Assembly: GCF_017571525.1 (NCBI RefSeq)
Contig: NZ_JAGETY010000009.1
Coordinates: 124,001 to 188,000 of the forward strand
DNA from: Hymenobacter sp. BT559
GTDB lineage: Bacteria > Bacteroidota > Bacteroidia > Cytophagales > Hymenobacteraceae
Direction: 5' to 3'
DNA length: 64,000 nt
Shown here: positions 35,984 through 45,548 of the stretch, in pieces
Layout of the letters: each line of letters starts with the position of its first letter
Numbering within the stretch: position 1 is the first letter of the stretch
Translations under genes and position numbers: made by a program
Notes under the pieces: generated by a model
Told to the model about the DNA's origin: nothing
What the model saw: the letters and a program-made list of their open reading frames with translations, nothing else
The model's database searches: none

Positions 35984-38900
35984 ATGAAGTCGTTTCCTAT
36001 CTGGCGCGTGCTGGGAGTTGGGTTTCTGCTGCTACTGCTGGCCCTGGGGCTGGGCGGCTGGCTGCTGACGACCCGCTACGCCGAGCCTTATGTGAAACGA
36101 CTGGTGCGCGACAAATTGACGCGCAACTCGGAGCTGGTACTCGACTCGTTTGATGTCAACCTATCGGTGTGGCGCGACTTTCCCTACCCTAGCGCCACGC
36201 TCAGCCACCTCACCCTGCGCGACAGCTCGCACCACCGCACACTACCCGTGCTGCGCCTGGGCCGCGCCGATGTGCGCTTCAACCTGCGCGAGCTGCTGCA
36301 CCGCCGCGTGCAAGTAACGCGCCTCACGCTGCGCGACGTGGCTATTGGGCAGCGCGTCGATTCGCTAGGGCGCACCTGGGGCCTGCGCGGCAAGAAGCGC
36401 ACCGCCACCGGCCCGCCGCCCAAAATCGACCTGGCGCTCGACTCCATTATTATTTATAATTTCGGGATTTTTACCCGCAACGATTTTATTCACAGCGCTT
36501 TGCGCGGGCGGGTGTTTCAGGCGCGGCTGGCGGCCAGTCTGCACCAGGGGGTGCTGGCGGTGCACGGCCGCTTCTCGGGCCGCCTCGACCGGCTCAGCAA
36601 CCGCACCGGCGACCTGCTGGTGAACGAGCCGGTGCAGGCCCGGCTCAACTACCGCTACCGGTTTGCGCAGCGCCAGGGCGAGTTTTTTAATAGCCACGCC
36701 ACGCTCAACGGCGATACCATCCGCATCAGCGGCACCCACACGGCCGATATGGCAGTCGGCGACGGGCCGCCGCGCGGCACCGTGCTCAACCTGCGCTTTG
36801 CGGGCAGCCAGCCGCTGCTGGCCGTGTTGCACGCCACGCTGCCGCCCACGCTGCGGCCCATCTTACACGGGGCCACCAGCCCTAGCAAAGCCCAGATTGA
36901 GTACTTGATGTCGGGGCTGAGCGGACCGCAGGTGCGCCCGCGTATTGTGCTGCACTTCGGCATGCGCAATGCCCGCATTCAGTGGCCCGACTCGGCGCGG
37001 CGCATCGACCGCTGGGACTTGCAGGGCACCTACGACAACGGCCCCGCCCACGCTCCGCAAACGATGTCCTTGAGCCTGAGCCAGTGCCGCGTGTATTCGC
37101 CGGCCGGGCAGCTCGACATGGCCTTTTTGCTGCGCAACTTTCAGCGGCCCTACGTGCAGGGCCGCCTGCATGGCCGCACCGAGCTGCCAGCCCTCATGGC
37201 GCTGCTCTCGCCCGAGCACTGGTATGCCCGCAGCGGCATTGCCGACCTCGATGTGCAGCTGCACGGCCTGCTGCCCGCCGTGGGCCAGCGCCAGCGCCAG
37301 CTAGGGCTGTTTCGGCATGATATGGCCGTGCGCGGCACGGCCACGCTGCGCAACGCTGCCTTTGAGCTGGCCGGCCACCAGGGCGACTTGCACAGTCTCA
37401 ACGTGCGCATTGGCTTGAAGGACAGCCTCTGGCAGCTTTCCAACGCCTCGGGGGTGCTGGCAGGCATGAACTTCAAAGCCTCGGCTACTACTACTTACCT
37501 GCTCGACTATTTCACCGGCCAGCACCCTACCACCGATATCAAAGGCACCTTTGCCGTCGATGAGCTGGACCTGGGCCGACTGCGGCAGCTGCTGAAGCCC
37601 GGCGCATCGGGTCCCCTGCTAGCCCGCCAGCGCCGCCCCACTCGCAGCCTGGCCGACCGGCGCCGCATTGCCACCACGCTGGGCAGCCACCTTATTCCGG
37701 AGGGCATGCACCTCGACGTGGCCCTGCGCTGCGGCCGGCTAGCCCTGGCTACCGACACCCTGCGCGACATGGCCGTGCGCATTCGCCACGACGGCGAGCG
37801 CGTACAACTCACTGGCATCAGGGGCAAGCTCTGGGATGGCGAGGTGCGCGGCGAGGCGCAGTGGCCCACCGACTCGGCTAATCGAGTAGTGCCGGTCGCC
37901 TATGATATTGACTTTCATTTTGATACTCTCAATTATAAATCCTTGCTGGAGCGGCTTTCGCGGCCGCCCCGGCGCTCGCGCACCTCGCCGGGCAGCCCCG
38001 CCATCAGGGAGCTGCTGCTGGCCGCCAACGGCAAGCTGAGCTACGAAATCAACTCACTGCTGCTGCCTAATGGCGAACGGGTGCGCGACCTGCGCCTGCG
38101 CTTCGACAAGCAGGGCCCGGTGCTGAATCTGCCGTACGTGTACTTTGTGGCGCCGCAGGGTGGCATCGGCAGCGGCTCGGCCACGGCGCGGGTTGAGGGA
38201 ATGCGCCTCGCCCACGCCGACGCCAACCTCTACCTGCGCTACCCCACGCTCGACGTGCCGCAGCTGCTGCGGATGCTGGCCAGCGTGGCCCCACCCCGCT
38301 CCGATTCGGCGGCGCTGGCCGCGCGCCGCGCCCTGCGGGCGGCCCGGCGCGCCCGGCGGCTAGGGGCCGGCGCAGCACCAGGCTCGCTTATGAGCAGCGG
38401 GCGCTTCACGGCGCTGCTGCGCGTGGAGGCCGACCACGTGCGCTATTCGGCCGTGCAGGGCACTAACTTCCAGCTCGTGACACACTTACAGGCCGGCGAA
38501 GCCATTCTGGACGATTGTACGGTGAATGCGCTAGGGGGGCGTATGACGCTACGCGGGCGACTCATTACCAACGCGGGCCGCCAGCATCACCCCTTGCAGG
38601 TGCAGGCGCTGCTGGAGGATATTCAACTGCCCGAGCTCTTTGGCACGGCCACGGCCATGCACCTCAATGTGCTGAGTACCGACAACATTCGGGGTACGCT
38701 GCGCTGCGCGGCGGCCCTGCGCACCGACCTCGACGAGAAGTTTATTCCGAACATCGACAACACGAATGCTTACCTCAAGGCCGACCTGCACAACCTGGAG
38801 CTGGTAAACGTGGAGGCGCTCGAAGACGCGTTTAAGTTCTTTAAAAAGCGCACCAGCCACTTGTATTTTGAGCCCGTAAGCAGCGAGTTTGCCTTGAGCC

Positions 38901-39313
38901 GGGGCGAGCTGCTCATCCCTAGCCTGCGCCTCAACAGCAACCTCACCGAGCTGCAAGTAAATGGCCGCTACGACCTCGACGGCCGCGCCGACCTCTACAT
39001 CGGCATGAACCCGCTGCACGCGCTGCTGGGCAGCAACAACAAGCGCATTGCCCGCATCCAGGCCGGCGAGGCCACCACGCGCCGCGATGCCAAGCTCAGC
39101 TACGTCAACCTGAGCCGCGACGCGCCCCACACCAAATACCACCTCAAGGTTTTTCAGAAGCAGGAGCAGCGCGAGGCCCAGGCCACGCTGCGCCGGCAGT
39201 TTCGGCAGCTGGTTATCACCCAGCGTCTCGATACCACCCTGCGCCTGCTGCCGGGCTCGCCGCTGGCGGCTCCGCAGCCTAAGGTAGCTACCGCCCCTAG
39301 CAGCACAGAGTAG
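35984..39313 (+). CDS. AsmA-like outer-membrane biogenesis protein
   Basis: The start is placed at the ATG at 35984, which begins a single membrane anchor (residues 5-30, VLGVGFLLLLLALGLGGWLL). About 1080 residues of beta-rich sequence follow, with the AsmA/TamB-type pattern of repeated strands such as RLTLRDVAI, LNLRFAG and LQVNGRYDLDGRADLYIGMNPL. AsmA-family proteins bridge the inner membrane and periplasm and are linked to lipid transport to the outer membrane. The 1110-residue length fits the large Bacteroidota members. It is monocistronic and ends before a hairpin. Confidence 0.85.
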   Translation: MKSFPIWRVLGVGFLLLLLALGLGGWLLTTRYAEPYVKRLVRDKLTRNSELVLDSFDVNLSVWRDFPYPSATLSHLTLRDSSHHRTLPVLRLGRADVRFNLRELLHRRVQVTRLTLRDVAIGQRVDSLGRTWGLRGKKRTATGPPPKIDLALDSIIIYNFGIFTRNDFIHSALRGRVFQARLAASLHQGVLAVHGRFSGRLDRLSNRTGDLLVNEPVQARLNYRYRFAQRQGEFFNSHATLNGDTIRISGTHTADMAVGDGPPRGTVLNLRFAGSQPLLAVLHATLPPTLRPILHGATSPSKAQIEYLMSGLSGPQVRPRIVLHFGMRNARIQWPDSARRIDRWDLQGTYDNGPAHAPQTMSLSLSQCRVYSPAGQLDMAFLLRNFQRPYVQGRLHGRTELPALMALLSPEHWYARSGIADLDVQLHGLLPAVGQRQRQLGLFRHDMAVRGTATLRNAAFELAGHQGDLHSLNVRIGLKDSLWQLSNASGVLAGMNFKASATTTYLLDYFTGQHPTTDIKGTFAVDELDLGRLRQLLKPGASGPLLARQRRPTRSLADRRRIATTLGSHLIPEGMHLDVALRCGRLALATDTLRDMAVRIRHDGERVQLTGIRGKLWDGEVRGEAQWPTDSANRVVPVAYDIDFHFDTLNYKSLLERLSRPPRRSRTSPGSPAIRELLLAANGKLSYEINSLLLPNGERVRDLRLRFDKQGPVLNLPYVYFVAPQGGIGSGSATARVEGMRLAHADANLYLRYPTLDVPQLLRMLASVAPPRSDSAALAARRALRAARRARRLGAGAAPGSLMSSGRFTALLRVEADHVRYSAVQGTNFQLVTHLQAGEAILDDCTVNALGGRMTLRGRLITNAGRQHHPLQVQALLEDIQLPELFGTATAMHLNVLSTDNIRGTLRCAAALRTDLDEKFIPNIDNTNAYLKADLHNLELVNVEALEDAFKFFKKRTSHLYFEPVSSEFALSRGELLIPSLRLNSNLTELQVNGRYDLDGRADLYIGMNPLHALLGSNNKRIARIQAGEATTRRDAKLSYVNLSRDAPHTKYHLKVFQKQEQREAQATLRRQFRQLVITQRLDTTLRLLPGSPLAAPQPKVATAPSSTE

Positions 39314-39397
39314 CGAGTTGGCTACCCATAGATAGCACATCCTGCTCAGCTGGCGTCCGCTTATCGAGGCATCTCGCTCGAATCGTTAGGATAGTGC

Positions 39398-39468
39398 CCC
39401 TAGCGGCCCGGTAGAGATGCTTCGACAAACTGCCGCCAAGTGAGCAGGGCGCTCATTTGGCGGCAGTT
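39398..39468. repeat. Degenerate REP copy plus terminator hairpin
   Basis: Bases 39398-39428 closely match the right arm of the element at 43258-43350 (GGTAGAGATGCTTCGACAA). Next to it, AACTGCCGCCAA at 39428 pairs with TTGGCGGCAGTT ending at 39468, closing on an inner stem. It lies between the convergent AsmA-like and aldo/keto reductase genes and is probably a two-way terminator. Confidence 0.6.
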
Positions 39469-39487
39469 TAAGTAGCGGTGCAGGCCA

Positions 39488-40486
39488 CTAGCCCTTCAGA
39501 ATCACCTCAATCTGGGCCAGCTCATCGGCGCTGAACTGGTAATTTTTCAGGCAGCCTACGGCGTCGAGCACTTGCTGGGGCTTGCTGGCGCCGATGATGA
39601 CGGAGGTCATGCGTGGGTCTTTCAGCACCCAGGCCAGGGCAAATTGCGCCATCGATTGGCCGCGCTGCTTCGCCAACTCGTTGAGCTTGCGGGCTTTCTC
39701 AATATTGGCCGGGTTGAGCTGGCTTTCGTCGATGGCGCCGTTGCCGAGCTTGCGGGCAGCGCGCGAATCGGGCGGCACACCCTGCAAGTACTTGTCAGTG
39801 AGCACGCCTTGGGCTAGCGACGAGAACGCGATGCAGCCCACGCCTTCTTCGGCTAGGGTGTCGAGCAGGCCCTCTTCGACATCGCGCACCAGTAGCGAGT
39901 ACTTGGGCTGATGAATGAGGCAGGGCGTGCCCAACTCGCGCAGCACGGCGCAGGCCCGGCGCATTTCTTCGGGCGAGTAGCTGCTCAGGCCCACGTACAG
40001 GGCCTTACCCTGCCGCACGAGCTGGTCGAGCGCGGCCATGCTTTCCTCGATGGGCGTGGCAGGGTCGGGCCGGTGGTGGTAGTAGATATCGACGTAGTCG
40101 AGGCCCATGCGGCGCAGGCTTTGGTCGAGGCTAGCCACCAGGTATTTGCGCGAGCCGCCGTCGCCGTAGGGGCCGGGCCACATGCCGTAGCCGGCTTTGG
40201 TGGAGATGATGAGCTCGTCGCGATACGGCTTGAAATCAGACTTATACAAGCGGCCAAACGTTTCTTCGGCCGCGCCGGGGGGCGGGCCGTAGTTGTTGGC
40301 CAGGTCAAAGTGCGTCACGCCCGCGTCGAAGGCCGTGCGCAGGATGTCGCGGCAGCCGGCTAGGGCATTCACTTCACCAAAATTTTGCCACAAGCCCACC
40401 GAGATGGCGGGCAATTGCAGGCCGCTGCGGCCGCTGCGGCGGTATTCCATGGTGTCGTAGCGGGTGGGGCTGGCCAGGTAGGTCAT
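39488..40486 (-). CDS. Aldo/keto reductase (YghZ/L-glyceraldehyde-3-phosphate reductase-like)
   Basis: This is a 332-residue NADPH-dependent reductase with a TIM barrel. FDAGVTHFDLANNYGPPPGAAEE supplies the catalytic Asp/Tyr, ISTKAGYGMWPGPYGDGGSRKYL the Lys, and YVDIYYHHRPDP the His. The long GYGMWPGPYG segment and the SVIIGASKPQQVLD cofactor loop are marks of the YghZ (Gpr) subgroup. An internal Met (MEYRRSGRSGLQLP) 12 residues in is an alternative start. It is upstream of and divergent from the CocE-type hydrolase. Confidence 0.92.
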   Translation of the reverse strand: MTYLASPTRYDTMEYRRSGRSGLQLPAISVGLWQNFGEVNALAGCRDILRTAFDAGVTHFDLANNYGPPPGAAEETFGRLYKSDFKPYRDELIISTKAGYGMWPGPYGDGGSRKYLVASLDQSLRRMGLDYVDIYYHHRPDPATPIEESMAALDQLVRQGKALYVGLSSYSPEEMRRACAVLRELGTPCLIHQPKYSLLVRDVEEGLLDTLAEEGVGCIAFSSLAQGVLTDKYLQGVPPDSRAARKLGNGAIDESQLNPANIEKARKLNELAKQRGQSMAQFALAWVLKDPRMTSVIIGASKPQQVLDAVGCLKNYQFSADELAQIEVILKG

Positions 40487-40527
40487 GAGGAATAGGGGGA
40501 ATGAAGCGTGAAAACTACCAATCGTTT

Positions 40528-40614
40528 GTCATAGCGACCAAAGCGATGCCATCGCACCCGTACGAGTCGTTTGGGTATCGTTCTGATGCGATGGCTTCGC
40601 AAGCTCGCCATGAC
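40528..40614. repeat. Imperfect REP-like inverted repeat
   Basis: The left part (TGTCATAGCGACCAAAGCGA) is imperfectly complementary to the right part ending in GCTCGCCATGACAG. Both resemble the 9341-9437 element (GTCATTGCG and GCGAAGCAATCGC). It lies in the divergent gap between the reductase and the CocE-type gene. Confidence 0.5.
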
Positions 40615-40675
40615 AGCCGGATTTGAGTACGGCACAGCGGCAACTATGGGCTACCATCCGCTACTTTGCGGCTCT

Positions 40676-42595
40676 ATGTCCCGCTTTCTATTTCTGCTTG
40701 GCCTGGCCGGGCTAGCCCTCGCTGCTGGCCCCGCCGCCGCCCAAACCACCGCTGCCACCCGCGCCCAAGATTCGGTCTTTGTGCGCCAGAATTACCGCAA
40801 GGTCGAGCAGCTCATTCCGATGCGCGACGGCACCCGGCTAGCCACCATCCTTTACGTGCCCCTCGATGCCTCGCCGGCCCGCCCCTACCCCTTCCTGATG
40901 GAGCGCACGCCCTACTCGGCCGGCCCGCGCGGGGCCGCCAACTACGCCACCCGCGGCCCCGGCCCTAGCCGCGAGCTGAGCCAGGAAAAATACATTTTTG
41001 TGTACCAGGATGTGCGCGGCCGCTACCTCAGCGAGGGTCAGTTTGAGGAAATGACGCCTGCCCTGGCTAGCCACCCGGCCAAGACTGCCAAAGCCAAAAA
41101 CGCGCCCCACGACGAAAGCACCGACACCTACGATACCATCGAGTGGCTGCTCAAGAATGTGGCCGGCAACAATGGCCGCGTTGGCATCATGGGCATCTCG
41201 TACCCCGGCTTTTATGCCAGCGCAAGCCTGCCGTATGCCCACCCGGCCCTCAAGGCCGTATCGCCGCAGGCACCAGTTACCGATGAGTTTATCGGCGACG
41301 ATGCCCGGCACAACGGCGCGTTTTTTCTGCTCGATAACTTCGACTTCACCAACTACTTCGACGTGCCCCGGCCCAAGCCACTGGCCGAATACGCGGAGTT
41401 ATTTCCGCTGAAAATCAGCGATGCCTACCAGTTTTTTCTGGACCTGGGGCCCCTTAAAAACGCCAATCAGCCCAAGTACTTCAACCAGCGGGCGCGCATC
41501 TGGAACGAGTACCTGGCCCACGACACTTACGATGCTTACTGGCAGGCGCGCAACATCCGCTCGCACCTCACGGGCGTGAAGCCGGCCGTGCTCGTGGTAG
41601 GCGGCTGGTACGATGCCGAGGACCTATTTGGCGCCCTGCACACCTACCAGGCCATCGAAAAACAGAACCCCGGCGCTACCAACCGCCTCGTGATGGGCCC
41701 TTGGACCCACGGCGCCTGGAGCCGCCCCGACTGGAGCAAATTTGGCCCGCTCAATTTTGGGCAGAACACCGCTGCCTACTACCGCCAGCAGCTGGAAACG
41801 CCGTTTTTCAATTATTACCTAAAAGACAAAGGCAATTTCAACGCGGCTGAGGCCACGGTTTTTGACACGGGCACCAATGAGTGGAAAACCTACCCGGCCT
41901 GGCCGCCGAAGGCTAGCCAGCCACGGCCATTTTATCTGGGTGGGGCCGGCCAGCTTACCACGGCGCCCACTACGGCGCCCGCCGATGAATACATCAGCGA
42001 CCCGGCTCACCCGGTGCCCTATGCCGAGGGCATCCTGAGCAGCCGCAACAGCGAGTACATGATACAGGACCAGCGCTTTGCGGCCCAACGGCCCGATGTG
42101 CTTTCCTTTAAAACTGAGCCCCTAGCCCAGGACCTTACCGTAGCTGGCCCGCTAGGGGTTGACCTATGGGTAAGCACCTCGGGCACCGACGCCGACTTTA
42201 TCGTGAAGCTCATCGACGTGCTGCCCGACGATGCCGTGGCCGACCCCGCGCCCGGCGCCACCCCCAGCACCACGCTGCCCGGCACCCAGCGCCTGGTGCG
42301 AGCCGATGTGTTTCGGGGCCGCTACCGCACTGGCTTCGAGAAGCCCGAAGCCTTTCAGCCCAATGTGCCCACTGAGGTGAAATACGAGTTGAACGACGTG
42401 CTGCACACCTTCAAAAAGGGCCATCGCCTGCTGGTACAGGTGCAAAGCACGTGGTTTCCGCTCGTGGACCGCAACCCGCAGCAGTTCATCAATATCTCCA
42501 CCGCCGAGGCCAGCGACTTTAAGAAGGCTACCATTCGGGTGTACCACGAGGCTGGTCACGCCTCCAGCCTCACGCTGCCAGTGCTGGGGCAGTAG
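40676..42595 (+). CDS. Secreted CocE/NonD-family X-Pro dipeptidyl-peptidase-like hydrolase
   Basis: The frame opens at 40571 inside a repeat, but the ATG at 40676 begins a proper signal peptide (MSRFLFLLGLAGLALAAG, cleavage at Ala-Gln). The 639-residue protein has an alpha/beta-hydrolase core with the nucleophile GISYPG, an Asp in WYDAEDLFG and a His in GPWTHGAW, plus a C-terminal jelly-roll (PepX_C) domain. Family members hydrolyse acyl or amide bonds, for example of glutaryl or X-Pro substrates. Here it is periplasmic or extracellular. It is followed after 32 bases by a cupin gene. Confidence 0.9.
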   Translation: MSRFLFLLGLAGLALAAGPAAAQTTAATRAQDSVFVRQNYRKVEQLIPMRDGTRLATILYVPLDASPARPYPFLMERTPYSAGPRGAANYATRGPGPSRELSQEKYIFVYQDVRGRYLSEGQFEEMTPALASHPAKTAKAKNAPHDESTDTYDTIEWLLKNVAGNNGRVGIMGISYPGFYASASLPYAHPALKAVSPQAPVTDEFIGDDARHNGAFFLLDNFDFTNYFDVPRPKPLAEYAELFPLKISDAYQFFLDLGPLKNANQPKYFNQRARIWNEYLAHDTYDAYWQARNIRSHLTGVKPAVLVVGGWYDAEDLFGALHTYQAIEKQNPGATNRLVMGPWTHGAWSRPDWSKFGPLNFGQNTAAYYRQQLETPFFNYYLKDKGNFNAAEATVFDTGTNEWKTYPAWPPKASQPRPFYLGGAGQLTTAPTTAPADEYISDPAHPVPYAEGILSSRNSEYMIQDQRFAAQRPDVLSFKTEPLAQDLTVAGPLGVDLWVSTSGTDADFIVKLIDVLPDDAVADPAPGATPSTTLPGTQRLVRADVFRGRYRTGFEKPEAFQPNVPTEVKYELNDVLHTFKKGHRLLVQVQSTWFPLVDRNPQQFINISTAEASDFKKATIRVYHEAGHASSLTLPVLGQ

Positions 42596-42627
42596 GCCGA
42601 CCCTATCCACGCGCCGGCCGTACAAGA

Positions 42628-43212
42628 ATGCCTATGAAACGGCGACACTTTATTCCGCTGCTGGGGCTAGCGCCCCTGGGCCTGGCCGCTGCTAGCCTGC
42701 GCCATACTCGCCCTATGCAACCCGAAAAACTGTATTTCAAAGACGACGGCACCATCCCCAACAGCCACTATCCGTTGCTGCTGTACCGGCAGGCGTTTGC
42801 AGCCCGCGAGGCGGCCGGCGCGGCGTGGCTGGAAAGCCACTTTGCGATGAATAACTGGACCAACTCCTGGCGCAATGGCGTATACCCGTTTCACCACTAC
42901 CACAGCACTTCGCACGAGGTGCTGGGCGTGTATGCGGGCTCGGCGCTGCTACACCTGGGCGGCGAAAAGGGACAGAAGGTGCGCGTGCAAGCCGGCGACA
43001 TCATCGTGATTCCGGCGGGCGTGGGCCACAAAAACCTCGGTAGCGATAACCTCGGCATAGTGGGCGCCTACCCCGACGGCCGCCACTGGGACGTAAACCG
43101 CGGCCTGCCCGGCGAGCGCCCCCAGACCGATAAAAACATCGCCGCCCTGCCCCTCCCCAGCACCGACCCGCTGCTGGGTAAAAGCGGCGGCCTACTCACC
43201 AGCTGGCAGTAA
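42628..43212 (+). CDS. Cupin-domain protein, YjlB-like, with export signal
   Basis: A 194-residue protein. The N-terminus has Lys-Arg-Arg-His-Phe followed by a hydrophobic stretch, resembling a Tat or Sec signal. The cupin core contains FHHYHSTSHEVLGVYAGSALLHLGG, with His/Glu metal ligands, and GDIIVIPAGVGHKN for the second motif. The region around YPDGRHWD is as in YjlB-type cupins. It directly follows the CocE-type hydrolase gene and is probably in its operon. The substrate is unknown. Confidence 0.85.
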   Translation: MPMKRRHFIPLLGLAPLGLAAASLRHTRPMQPEKLYFKDDGTIPNSHYPLLLYRQAFAAREAAGAAWLESHFAMNNWTNSWRNGVYPFHHYHSTSHEVLGVYAGSALLHLGGEKGQKVRVQAGDIIVIPAGVGHKNLGSDNLGIVGAYPDGRHWDVNRGLPGERPQTDKNIAALPLPSTDPLLGKSGGLLTSWQ

Positions 43213-43257
43213 GCACACAAGGCTTGGCTGTACTTATTACTTAGTTAGGAACAAATA

Positions 43258-43350
43258 AGAACGTCATGCTGAGCCTGTCGAAGCATCTCTACCGAATGAT
43301 ACCCTAGCGGCACGGTAGAGATGCTTCGACAAGCTCAGCATGACGTTCTT
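43258..43350. repeat. REP-like inverted repeat, about 37-bp arms
   Basis: AAGAACGTCATGCTGAGC at the left end is matched by its complement at the right end, with near-perfect pairing across both arms (43258-43294 with 43313-43350). It lies between the convergent cupin and NTF2-like genes and may also terminate transcription. A decayed relative lies at 39398. Confidence 0.7.
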
Positions 43351-43373
43351 GTAAAGCTAAGCAGGGTGCCGAT

Positions 43374-43760
43374 TTAGCTAGCTTGCTTCTGGGCGTGCCA
43401 GAGCACTAGCTGCCAGCCTTTTGCTTCGTCTTTGATGTAAACGACCACGTACTTGATGCGCGTGAAGCTGGGCTGGCCGTCGGCGCCGGGGCCGAGGTTA
43501 ATCTCGATGAGCGCGTTGACGATGGCCGTGCGGTCGTCGTTGTAGGGGCGCACCACCATGTTCTCGATATCAACCTTATCGTAGCGGCTCTGGCCGCTGG
43601 CGATGGAGGCAATGTAGCTCGCCTTGTTGTCCTGGTGGCCGTTGGAGTGCGTGTAAATGAGGTCGTCGGCGAAGATGGATTCGAGCGTAGGCAGGTCTTT
43701 GGCAACTTGCGCGTCGAAGCGGCGGCGCTCCAGTTGTTCAATTTCTTGGATGGCAGACAT
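43374..43760 (-). CDS. NTF2-like/SnoaL DUF4440 protein
   Basis: A 128-residue protein with the cone-shaped NTF2-like fold pattern. It has EIEQLERRRFDAQVAKDLPTLESIFADDLIYTHSNG at the start, a middle strand VRPYNDDRTAIVNALIEI and a closing WQLVLWHAQ. The ATG at 43760 starts this fold directly; the 13-residue upstream extension is not needed. Family members are small enzymes or binding proteins; no specific role can be given. Confidence 0.82.
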   Translation of the reverse strand: MSAIQEIEQLERRRFDAQVAKDLPTLESIFADDLIYTHSNGHQDNKASYIASIASGQSRYDKVDIENMVVRPYNDDRTAIVNALIEINLGPGADGQPSFTRIKYVVVYIKDEAKGWQLVLWHAQKQAS

Positions 43761-43832
43761 TTGGAGGAAGTAAGGAGTACTGGCCGGAAGGTTGGCCACT
43801 GCAAAAGAACGTCAGGCGCCTCTGGCAAGCGC

Positions 43833-44933
43833 TTAAAACAAGGTCAGTTGCCCGCCGGGGCTAGCCGGCGGCGCCTCGCCATCAAGGTTCGACAGCGACA
43901 GCCCGAGCAGGCGCACGCCCTTGGGCAGCGGCAGCAGCGCCGTCAGGATATCCTGGCAGGTGCGCAGCAGCGAAGCTTCGTCGGGCACCGAGGCTAGCAG
44001 CGTGCGGCTGCGGGTTATCTGCTGAAAGTCAGCGAATTTTACTTTCAACGTGAGCGTGCGGCCCGACTGGCCGGTGCGCTGGCAATAGCTCCACACCTTG
44101 GCCGCTACGGGCAGCAGGGCCGCCAGCAACTCGGGCTGCTCGTGCAAATCGTGGGCAAAGGTGGTTTCGGCGCCCACCGACTTGCGCTGGCGGTCGGGCT
44201 GCACGGGGCGGTGGTCTTCGGCGTGGGCAATGGCGTGGTAGTAGCCGCCAGCTTTGCCAAAGTGCTGGCGCAAAAACGCCTCGGGCTGGGCGCGCAGGTC
44301 GGCCCCAGTGAAGATGCCCAGCGCGTGTAGCCGCCCCGCCGTGGCGGGCCCGATACCGTGAAACTGCCCCACCGTCAGCTTCTCCACAAAGGCTAGCCCG
44401 CGGCCGGGCGGAATCACGTACTGGCCATTGGGCTTGCGGTGGTCGGAGGCCAGCTTGGCCAGAAACTTATTGTAGGAAATGCCGGCCGAGGCCGTGAGCT
44501 GGGTGCGCGCCAGGATGGCCGCCCGAATGTCGCGCGCTACCTGGCTGGCCAGCGGCTCGTGCTTGAGGTTGTGGGTCACGTCGAGGTAGGCCTCGTCGAG
44601 CGCTACGGGCTCGATGAGCGGCGTGTACTCGGCCATGATTTCGCGCACCTGGCCCGACACTTCTTTGTAGACCTCAAAGCGCGGCGGCACAAACAGCAGC
44701 TTGGGGCACAGCCGCCGGGCGGTGCTGGCCGGCATGGCCGAGCGCACGCCGTATTGCCGGGCCTCGTAGCTGGCGGCCATCACCACGCCGCGTTCGCGGG
44801 TGCCACCCACGGCCAGGGGCCGGCCGCGCAGGGCAGGGTCGTCGCGCTGCTCCACGGAGGCGTAAAACGCGTCCATGTCGAGGTGAATGATTTTGCGCGG
44901 CTCAGCGGGCGGCAAGGAGGGCGTCACGCACAC
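43833..44933 (-). CDS. dinB: DNA polymerase IV (Y-family)
   Basis: This is a translesion polymerase. IIHLDMDAFYASVEQRDDP carries the first catalytic Asp, and VALDEAYLDVT carries the Asp-Glu pair. The GIGPATAGRLHALGI helix-hairpin-helix and the little-finger domain follow. The C-terminal residues QLTLF form a beta-clamp-binding motif. The GTG at 44933 overlaps a -7-like TAAATTTG on the minus strand (44933-44940). An alternative GTG at 44927 would give a nearly leaderless mRNA and may be the true start. Confidence 0.95.
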   Translation of the reverse strand: MCVTPSLPPAEPRKIIHLDMDAFYASVEQRDDPALRGRPLAVGGTRERGVVMAASYEARQYGVRSAMPASTARRLCPKLLFVPPRFEVYKEVSGQVREIMAEYTPLIEPVALDEAYLDVTHNLKHEPLASQVARDIRAAILARTQLTASAGISYNKFLAKLASDHRKPNGQYVIPPGRGLAFVEKLTVGQFHGIGPATAGRLHALGIFTGADLRAQPEAFLRQHFGKAGGYYHAIAHAEDHRPVQPDRQRKSVGAETTFAHDLHEQPELLAALLPVAAKVWSYCQRTGQSGRTLTLKVKFADFQQITRSRTLLASVPDEASLLRTCQDILTALLPLPKGVRLLGLSLSNLDGEAPPASPGGQLTLF

Positions 44934-45114
44934 AAATTTACGCAGGCTAGCGCCCGCGCTGGCTGGCGTGCTGCACCTCCCGAGTCTGAAGAAAAACTAA
45001 ATTTTGCGTGTTTCTCCCTACGTGTTTCCTGAGAGAAATAAGTGATAATCGCACAAATGCCCGCTGTAAATCAAACGTATACCGGGCAGACCATTTTCCT
45101 CTTAGCGTCATTTT

Positions 45115-45498
45115 ATGCAGAAGTCATCATTTTCTATAGTCTTAGCTGCCCTGGCCTTGGGGGCCACGCTGCTCAGCGGCTGCGGCAGTAGCCAAAGCGA
45201 TACCTCTACCACCAGCACCACCAGCAACACCACCGATAGCAGCATGAGCAGCGACTCGGCCGGGGCTAGCGGCGGGGCCATGAGCACCAGCGGCGCGGGC
45301 AGCGGCAGCACGGGTGGCACTACGGCCGGCTCTGGCGATATGAGCACGGGTGGCTCGACGGCCGGCGGTACCGGCAGCACAACCGGCTCAACCGCAGGCA
45401 GCATGAGCGGCTCGACGGGCAGCACCACTAGCTCAACGGGCGGCGGGGCAGGCAGCACGGGCACCGGCAGCACTACGGGCGGCAGCACCGGCCAATAA
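45115..45498 (+). CDS. Ser/Gly/Thr-rich lipoprotein
   Basis: A 127-residue protein with a lipobox (TLLSGCGSS) after a hydrophobic stretch. The whole mature part is low complexity: Ser, Gly, Thr and a few Ala and Met, with repeats such as STGG, TTGS and SGSTG. It has no aromatic residue after the signal. It is probably a flexible, exported, lipid-anchored protein. The next gene encodes a similar non-lipidated protein, so the two are likely functional partners or duplicates. No known family is recognised. Confidence 0.75.
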   Translation: MQKSSFSIVLAALALGATLLSGCGSSQSDTSTTSTTSNTTDSSMSSDSAGASGGAMSTSGAGSGSTGGTTAGSGDMSTGGSTAGGTGSTTGSTAGSMSGSTGSTTSSTGGGAGSTGTGSTTGGSTGQ

Positions 45499-45548
45499 AG
45501 CCAGCCAATTCACTCAACTGTAATCTTTTTCACTTTTCCCCTTTTCCA

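Noticed and set aside
45108..45488. Pro/Val/Leu-rich frame antisense to the Ser/Gly/Thr-rich lipoprotein
   Set aside because: It is the mirror of the codon repeats on the plus strand, has no signal or start context, and the sense frame has a lipobox.
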